DNA from: Cichorium intybus
Lineage: Eukaryota > Streptophyta > Magnoliopsida > Asterales > Asteraceae
Assembly (NCBI GenBank): GCA_023525715.1
Contig: CM042017.1
Span: 78,685,169-78,749,168, forward strand
Direction: 5' to 3'
Length of the DNA: 64,000 nt
Every line of letters begins with the position of its first letter. Positions within the stretch are counted from its first letter, which is position 1. The translations under genes and the position numbers were made by a program. Below the pieces are notes generated by a model. That model worked only from the letters and a program-made list of their open reading frames with translations. It had not been told where the DNA came from and made no database searches. Shown piece after piece: positions 58,138-64,000 of this stretch.

Positions 58138-59409
58138 ATGGGTGATTACATGTATCCGGATCAGTATTATGAAGATTATGAAAATCCGGCCGACACCCAT
58201 TACGAGGATGATTGTTATAATGGATCATTCGATGACAATGGATGGCGGACCGAGGAGTCATCTCAGCCTGAGAATTCTGTAACTTGGGCCCAACTTTGGG
58301 TATTCATGTATAACAACTACCATGAGCAGAAGGACCAGGCTGAAGCTCTTGAAAAAGTGCAAGCTTCTTTAGATAGGTTAGAGGAAAGTTGGAAATGTTC
58401 ACCACCTTCGCCAGAACCGGAGGCGAGTGATTTTTATACCAATAATAATGTGTGTGAACTTGCATCACCTGAATATGTGATGGAAGGGCATACACCGTGG
58501 GAAAGTCAAGAGACCACTGAGATGGTCGAAAATGTTGTTGAGGAAGAGGTTGTAGGTGACAATGCTACCTCTGACTCAACAGCTTTTGATATTTTTGATG
58601 TTTTTGAAAATGTTAAAAATGTTGATATGGTAATGTGTGAATCTGTACCATCACCAGACAATTTGGTTAATGAGGATGTTATGGAGGGGACTGTAAGTGA
58701 CAGTACAGATCCCAGCCCAACAACTCTCGAATTTGTTGAAATTGTTGATGTTTTTGAGGAAGGGGGTGTTGATGACAATATTACCCCCGACCCTGTAATT
58801 TTTGAAAATTTTGAGAAATTTGAAAGTAAGGATCCGATGATGGGTGACTTTGTACCACCATCAGATCAAACCAGTCACTCACTCTTGGTACCGATCCACC
58901 TGTTGGACGATGATCAAGAAGTTGATGCTGACGAATTGATTTTTGAAAATAATAAACATGATGTTATCACCACTCATGATCTGTTCATGAATGGAAAATT
59001 AGATGTAATCAATACCATCGATGAAGACATATGGAAGCATCCCAATATGTTGCCTTCCGATCCCATTCGATTGGAAAATTTTTATTGGTACTGCAAGTCA
59101 AAATTGCAAGCTGAAGATGACACACAATATGTTAGCAACAAGCGAGGTACAACACAACTACTGGAAGCGGCGCTGGGCGTGCTTCACGTCAAGCCAGTGA
59201 TTTTGAAGAGATATAGAAGGAAGGACCGAGCTTGGAGGTTCAAAGCTACCTCCAAGCACTCACGGGAATTAATCAACAAACACCAACTGGGCAGCAACAG
59301 GAGAACCAACAAGCCATTCGACCCAGGAAAGTTTGAGGGGCAGTGGGTCAGCGAAAGGACGGTGGAAGTAGAAATGCAGCAGAAACAAATGGCGTACGAT
59401 CCACCGTAG
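58138..59409 (+). CDS. Unrecognised 423-428 aa ORF in the gag position of Athila derivative C
   Basis: The frame is open from an ATG at 58123 or, with a better start, 58138 (MGDYMYPD) to the stop at 59409. It follows the primer site by about 100 bases, exactly where relatives A and B have gag. I do not recognise the protein. Seen: a Tyr/Asp/Glu-rich N-terminus; a short aromatic and coiled-coil segment (about residues 50-90: WAQLWVFMYNN, LEKVQASLDRLEESW); a long acidic low-complexity middle with repeated EIVDVFE / FDIFDVFENV phrases; and a basic C-terminus (KRYRRKDRAWRFKATSKH). It has no gag core, protease, zinc knuckle, RT or integrase motif. An open frame this long suggests selection or recency. 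Confidence 0.7.
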   Translation: MGDYMYPDQYYEDYENPADTHYEDDCYNGSFDDNGWRTEESSQPENSVTWAQLWVFMYNNYHEQKDQAEALEKVQASLDRLEESWKCSPPSPEPEASDFYTNNNVCELASPEYVMEGHTPWESQETTEMVENVVEEEVVGDNATSDSTAFDIFDVFENVKNVDMVMCESVPSPDNLVNEDVMEGTVSDSTDPSPTTLEFVEIVDVFEEGGVDDNITPDPVIFENFEKFESKDPMMGDFVPPSDQTSHSLLVPIHLLDDDQEVDADELIFENNKHDVITTHDLFMNGKLDVINTIDEDIWKHPNMLPSDPIRLENFYWYCKSKLQAEDDTQYVSNKRGTTQLLEAALGVLHVKPVILKRYRRKDRAWRFKATSKHSRELINKHQLGSNRRTNKPFDPGKFEGQWVSERTVEVEMQQKQMAYDPP

Positions 59410-59427
59410 CTGTAGCAGGAACAACAC

Positions 59428-59480
59428 GTCTGGCTGAAGACGTTAAACTTAGCGCTTGTTGGGAGGCAACCCATCGTGTC
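59428..59480 (+). promoter_or_regulatory. Conserved post-ORF block (derivative C)
   Basis: Near-identical to 2801-2855 and 14821-14869 although the preceding ORF is unrelated. A copy of AAGTGTGGGGT follows at 59556-59566, as at 2932-2942 in A. Confidence 0.7.
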
Positions 59481-59566
59481 ATAAGTTAGGATATATTTCT
59501 TGAAATAAAATACAAAAATACATCAATCTTTTTGCAGGTACTAGTGGTTTGAAATAAGTGTGGGGT

Positions 59567-59831
59567 CATTTGAGAAGTTTTGAAATTTTTGGAGTCCGCG
59601 CCGCGGGTATTTGAAGTACGCGACGCGGGATCGTAAACCAACCCGATGCACAGGGGTTGATTTGGTGACACGCGCGACGCGCAAAGAGCAAAACCGCGAC
59701 GCGGTAAACGATCAGTCGGTTTTCTCCTTTATAAGGTAAGCCGCGGCTCACACGACCCACACACGACTCGGAGCTCTGGTTATCGAAATTCTCTTGCAAT
59801 TTTTCTTGCTCATTTTGTTTCCACTGCCAAG
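59567..59831 (+). promoter_or_regulatory. Internal promoter-like region of derivative C
   Basis: CGCG repeats (CCGCGCCGCGG, ACGCGACGCGG and others, 59595-59705) precede TATA-like CCTTTATAAGG (about 59726-59736), a pyrimidine-rich stretch and the AAG/GTACG donor at 59831. Confidence 0.45.
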
Positions 59832-60179
59832 GTACGCCATTCTAACTATCTATTACTCGTTAAAACTAGCAATTAGGTAGTTAATTTTAGTGATTTGCCC
59901 AAAATAGTTCAAAACTTAGAATCGCTAATGCTAGCTTATAGGGTGTTTGTTTTGCCAAATGGAGACCCTAGATGAGCTAGTCGGCACCTAGGCTACCTTG
60001 TGGTGTGATTATATTGAGTTTTAGCAGGTTAAATTGAGAGTTTGGATCGGGGTTTTGGAAACAGCCGCACGCCGCGCCGCGCCCCTGCTCTTGGGCCGCG
60101 CCGCGGTGCGGCTGGGAAGATAAGGACTGATTTTGCAAAAAAAAATTTGTTGTTTTGTGGCTATATTTTCTTTTCGCAT
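59832..60179 (+). other. Candidate 5'-UTR intron of derivative C
   Basis: 348 bp from GTACGCC to TTTTCTTTTCGCAT before the ATG at 60180. The acceptor AG seen in A and B is AT here, so splicing at this spot is probably lost in this copy. Confidence 0.4.
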
Positions 60180-61181
60180 ATGATGTTCAGATTGGAGCAT
60201 GCTTTCCTCCAGTTCCCCGCGGAGCTTGCCAGTTCGGCAGAGTACACCTCGCGGAGGGACGCATTGACTGCTCGCCGGGTTCTCGATGCGACAGTCATTG
60301 ATAGAGATATTCTGAGAGACGCCGGACTATGGGGTGCGATCGAGCCGTTCTTGCATCGCACCTGGACCCATGAGGAGGCATTATTCACATGCCGTGGCTG
60401 GGACAGGATCATGGCCACGGACGAGGACGTTGTCTATATGGAGCTTCTCCTGGAGTTCCTGTCTACTATCCATTTCGCTCCCAGGGCATCGGATCCACGA
60501 TCCAGGCTCATACGCTTTCGTTTGGGAGGTGAGCACAGGGAGTGCAACCTCCGGGAGTTCGGGAGGCGCACAGGCCTATAAACTCCAGCAGACCTCCAGC
60601 ATCGCTATTTCACCCGGTTCTTCGGGTCCTGCATTCAGGGGGAGCCGGACAGGGCTCCCAACATGGATATTTGGACACCATTGTCCAACGTCAGGTACGA
60701 GGCAGGGACCTCAAGGGAGAGTCACCTACGCGATCCACTTCACCGTCTCATGCACCGGATCGTCTCCACCTCCATCATGCAGCGGGAGGGAGGCGAGAAG
60801 GTGTCGGGCGATGACATGACATTTTTGTGGGCTCTCCTCGACCCGTCCCGATTCCTCCACCTCCCCTTTGCCCTTGCGGTTGCTCTCTCCACCCACTCTA
60901 CCGGTGCCTCTTCCAGCAGCCCACTAGCCAGGGGGTATTTCATTACCCGCCTGGCCCGTTCCTATGGTATTCTTACTACCTCCGTGGCAGCCTCCTTGAC
61001 CGCTCTGCCTCCATCGCGCACTACAGCACGCACTTTGGAGAGGATGCGGCTCATTGAGCTGCAGCGTCCGGGGCAGTACATCCGGGCACCGACCGAGCCT
61101 CCTCAGGCACCTCAGCCCGCGTATGTCCAGCCTGGCAGGAGACACAGGAGGCCAGAGCCAGCGCCCGCAGCCCCGACACAG
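60180..61181 (+). pseudogene. Downstream ORF of Athila derivative C, one stop and cut by insertion
   Basis: The best-preserved copy of the downstream ORF: one frame throughout, a single in-frame stop at 60579-60581, and interruption at 61181 by a gypsy LTR. It shares LLEFLSTIHFAPRASDP, FRLGG, LREFGRRTG, HLRDPLHRLMHRIVSTSIM and a hydrophobic segment with A and B. In Athila this position is the env-like gene; no signal peptide or clear fusion motif is seen, and function is unknown. Confidence 0.72.
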
Positions 61182-63197
61182 TGTAACGCCCCAATTTTTC
61201 TCGGTACGTTATTTATTTTAATTAATTAATTATGAGGCATTATATTAATTTAATTAATTAAGGTATGATTAATTAAAATATTGGGCTTATAATTATTTCC
61301 ATCTTTTAATCATATAATTAAGTCCATGGGTTTATAGCCAAACCCAATTAAAGCTTAGATGGTCTTCTAGCCCAAAGGCTTTAGGGTTTAGCCCACTAAT
61401 CTAATATATTAGGGTTCAAAAAACCCTAATTCCTCCACTCCACCCTCTCTTTCACGGCTCCCTCTCCCTCTCTTTCTCTCTCTCTCGGCTCACTCTCTTT
61501 CTCTCCCTAACCCTCTCTATTCCCGGATTTGAGAACATAGCCACATTGTTTGGGCGATTCCCGGAGATTGAAAGGTCGGATTGCCACGAAACTTTAACCG
61601 AAGGTTCCCACGACATATATCCAGGTTCTGACTGGAGGAATTTTGATTTCAAGGTCTAGATACTGAGTTATGAATTTCGCAACATAACCTAGGGTTTCTG
61701 TCAGATTTCACTGGTGAGTCCCCCTTCTTGTAAAAATCATATCTCGAGTTCTAGAACTCAAATGGACCCCATATTAGTGCCCAAAGCTCACAAATCGAGT
61801 TGGGTAACTTTATTAAAAGGCACCCTCGATAAAAAGGACTTTACCTATGGGCAACAATAGCTTCTCTGCTGTTGGGTCTGATCCGCGTCTGCTGTGATAT
61901 GTCATTTTGTTTTTATCATTACTAGGGTTTGGGAAATGATCCTGAGTGATTCCAAATACCCACATGTACATTACATAGTTAATGTAATATCTGGAGAATA
62001 TGGGTCGTTAATTCTTATTATAACTTGGTTAGAATGGACCCACACTCCAGGTCAATGGACAGTCACCAGCTTATGCTGATTCTGTGATTGACCACCTTGT
62101 GATTTTTATATCTAGAGCTTGGGAAACCCTTTTTAATCGATTCTAACTCTGAGACTTGTATTTTTGTGTCTAATGTTCCTCTGATTTTTGGTTGGGGCTA
62201 ATTTCACCCACAAGTTGGGTAGAATTGGCCAACACCACCTGACTGTCCGTCCAAAGACTGCAGTGACAAGTCTTTTTGTAAAATTCATATCTCTTACATC
62301 CTTTGGAGTTATGAGGAGTTCCTTATGGTTCTGGAAACCTAAGCCATTATATTTTCTTTCAAAAATTATTTAATCCTATGTTTCTATTGTGCATTTTGGA
62401 GTAATTCAGTCCCGATCAGCAGGACTGTTTTAGAGTCCTTGCTGTGATTACTCCCTTCTCATTTCTTAGTTTCACAACTTCACTCTTCTAACCTTTAGTT
62501 CTATTTAGGTGAAGCCTTGAAGTTTGCACAAGCTTGGTAGCCTTATATTGACTCCTATCCGTTACACACTCACTCAAGGTGAGTTCTCTCACACCGTTGT
62601 ATTTGTGTTTATGTTTTCTAGATAGCTCGTGTGTGATTGTTTAGATATAATATTTGAAGCATGCTATATTATTGTTATAAAATCGTCCATGTGCACTGTA
62701 TGTGATTGATTAATACTATGAGGGGTAGTTAGGTAACATCACCAACGTTATACTCTTTATGAGGTGCGGGGATCGGGGCCAAAGGATACGGGATTTACCC
62801 GGTGCGGCTCAAACCTACAAGTCCTCCCTATTAATATAAGCATTGATTTGTTCCTTGCTTATTAATGTAATTATAATTGGAAATGGATTAGGACTGGTAA
62901 ATGTGAATATTGATATGATGTCTGTGTTTGAATTCACTAAGCTTTATGCTTACGGTTCTCCCTAACATTTTCAGGTATTAAGATCAAAGAGGCTGAGGCG
63001 TGACTTGGAGCACCGGGATACCACTACTAAAAGAATTTCCATTTTGGGACATTATTATTATTTTTCTTCCGCACATTATTATGTTTATTTTGTCATAATT
63101 TGGTTTTGTGATACTTATCTTTTGTAAACTCATGGCTTCTTTTATAAAAGTTGTTTTAAAAAGTTCAAATATTTTGCGAAAATTTTTGGGTGTGACA
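61182..63197 (+). repeat. 5' LTR of the right-end gypsy element (2016 bp)
   Basis: Starts TGTAACGCCCC and ends GGGTGTGACA directly before AGT and the primer site. A CT-rich stretch at 61440-61520 is probably near the transcription start. No partner LTR is visible. Confidence 0.85.
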
Positions 63198-63200
63198 AGT

Positions 63201-63212
63201 TGGTATCAGAGC
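63201..63212 (+). promoter_or_regulatory. Primer-binding site, initiator tRNA-Met
   Basis: TGGTATCAGAGC three bases inside the LTR, matching the 3' end of plant initiator tRNA-Met. It is the usual primer of chromoviruses and copia elements. Confidence 0.88.
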
Positions 63213-63734
63213 ACACGTTTGAGAGAACTAGGCATTCTTAGGAATGTTCTAGACTCAAATTTGAGGCTCTTAAAAATTTTGTTTCACTTAAAAGAATTTC
63301 TAAAAGAATTTTCTTTAAAATTTTGAAGACTAGTAGTGGAAGATTCCAGGGTGTGCCGGTCAGCCAAGTAAGCCTTGTTTCTTATACTTTTATTTTGATA
63401 GATTTTTGCACCTTGAATTGTTATTAGGAGCTTTGCCTTTAGACTTATCATTATCTACCCCTAAAATTGTTAAAATTTCACCTAGGCTAGTAATACCATG
63501 TGAGAGAGAGTTGTTTAAATAACCGGCTAGAGTGAACTGAACATTTGAAACTAGACGCGAATGCAAGATTGGAATTTGTGTGGAAGGTAGTAGAAGGTCC
63601 CCTACTATTTGAAGCACCGATGCCGATCTCGTGTCGGGGCAAGGTTGAAAATGTCCAGTGAGCTGAGTGTTCCGTCTTCATAGAAATATCTAGGACTAAT
63701 AAATCCTAATAATCTCTTTACTCTGCGAATATAG

Positions 63735-64000
63735 ACGGCTCCAGCTACTCGTCTAAATCGGACCCAAATAGAGCAAGTTAGGGAACTCATCGCTGAAGAA
63801 TTTAACAATGCCTTCAACGACCTCATTCCGAATGTTGCTACTGACATCATTACCCAAGTTCGTGCCCTCTTGGACGAGCGTTTCGTAGCTATTCACGGAG
63901 GAGCTTTACTCGCACCGCCTGTTCGCGACTCAGCCTACTACTATGAGAAGTTCTCTAAGTGCCACCCCCCTCAGTGGAATGGTGACTTGAATCCAGTAGA
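63735..64000 (+). CDS. gag: Start of gypsy gag (partial, no ATG at this end)
   Basis: The frame is open from 63735 to the window end, reading about 88 residues with RTQIEQVRELIAEEFNNAF, a long helical start, and FSKCHPPQWNGDLNP at the end, where gypsy gags have the F..C.PP.F.G motif before the capsid core. A TAG lies immediately upstream and no ATG occurs in this part of the frame, so either the start is mutated or translation begins elsewhere. The helical N-terminal pattern fits Tekay-like gags. Confidence 0.7.

Larger units (their letters stand above)
56910..61181 (+). mobile_element. Athila-lineage derivative C (interrupted, different first ORF)
   Basis: 5' LTR 56910-58018, tRNA-Asp primer site 58024-58040, an unrecognised 428-codon ORF, conserved block 59428-59480, promoter-like region, candidate intron, and downstream ORF to 61181, where a gypsy LTR is inserted. 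LTR, leader start, block and downstream ORF match derivatives A and B. Gag-protease is absent. The 3' part is outside the window. Confidence 0.9.
61182..64000 (+). mobile_element. Ty3/gypsy element with 2 kb LTR (right part outside window)
   Basis: 5' LTR 61182-63197, initiator tRNA-Met primer site and start of gag. It is inserted in the downstream ORF of Athila derivative C. The five bases before it are CACAG; the second copy of the target site is outside the window. Confidence 0.88.

Noticed and set aside
1..64000. CRISPR array, rRNA or tRNA genes
   Set aside because: Regular repeats found are all within LTRs or transposons; matches to tRNA are only primer-binding sites of 12-17 bases.

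Overview
This window is plant nuclear heterochromatin made almost entirely of nested transposable elements. I see no intact host gene, no rRNA or tRNA gene and no CRISPR. The mix of Athila-type and chromovirus-type Ty3/gypsy elements, Ty1/copia, MULE and CACTA transposons, with primer-binding sites matching plant tRNA-Asp and initiator tRNA-Met, indicates an angiosperm. A eudicot, perhaps Asteraceae, is my impression only.

Layout. (1) 1-6817: right part of an Athila-lineage derivative (+): broken gag-protease, a downstream ORF, 3' LTR. (2) 6818-11031: old decayed DNA with a minus-strand copia LTR (8015-8499) and part of another LTR. (3) 11032-19223: complete Athila derivative (-) with 985-986 bp LTRs and a perfect TATAC target duplication. 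(4) 19417-23103: 5'-truncated chromovirus (end of RT, RNase H, integrase, LTR). (5) 23740-29201: complete MULE with 170 bp TIRs and a 9 bp target duplication; it holds a decayed transposase gene and an apparently intact two-exon GRF zinc-finger/coiled-coil/membrane gene on the other strand. (6) 29202-36506: decayed DNA with two possible Helitron 3' ends, an exact 60 bp inverted repeat, a sorting-nexin-2-like gene fragment and a possible oligopeptide-transporter fragment. (7) 36507 onward: a large LTR element with a ~3.85 kb LTR and no coding capacity (LARD-like).

Two chains of insertions sit inside the LARD. Its internal region holds a gag-only copia element (42161-52245, -), which holds a non-autonomous CACTA element (46650-49272) carrying a fragment of a vacuolar H+-ATPase proteolipid gene. 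Its 3' LTR is split by a third Athila derivative (56910-61181), itself split by a gypsy element with a 2 kb LTR that runs off the window.

How the parts relate. The three Athila derivatives share LTR ends, post-gag RNA block, internal promoter-like region, candidate 5'-UTR intron and downstream ORF, but differ in the first ORF: gag-protease in two, an unrecognised 428-codon ORF in the third. None has reverse transcriptase or integrase between the two ORFs, so they look like a non-autonomous family that depends on proteins supplied in trans. The most striking signals are in non-coding parts: a 24-bp motif repeated four times in the copia element inside stems whose sequences differ but still pair; an 11-mer identical to the polypurine tract, repeated four times per Athila derivative; and a conserved promoter-plus-intron module before the downstream ORF.
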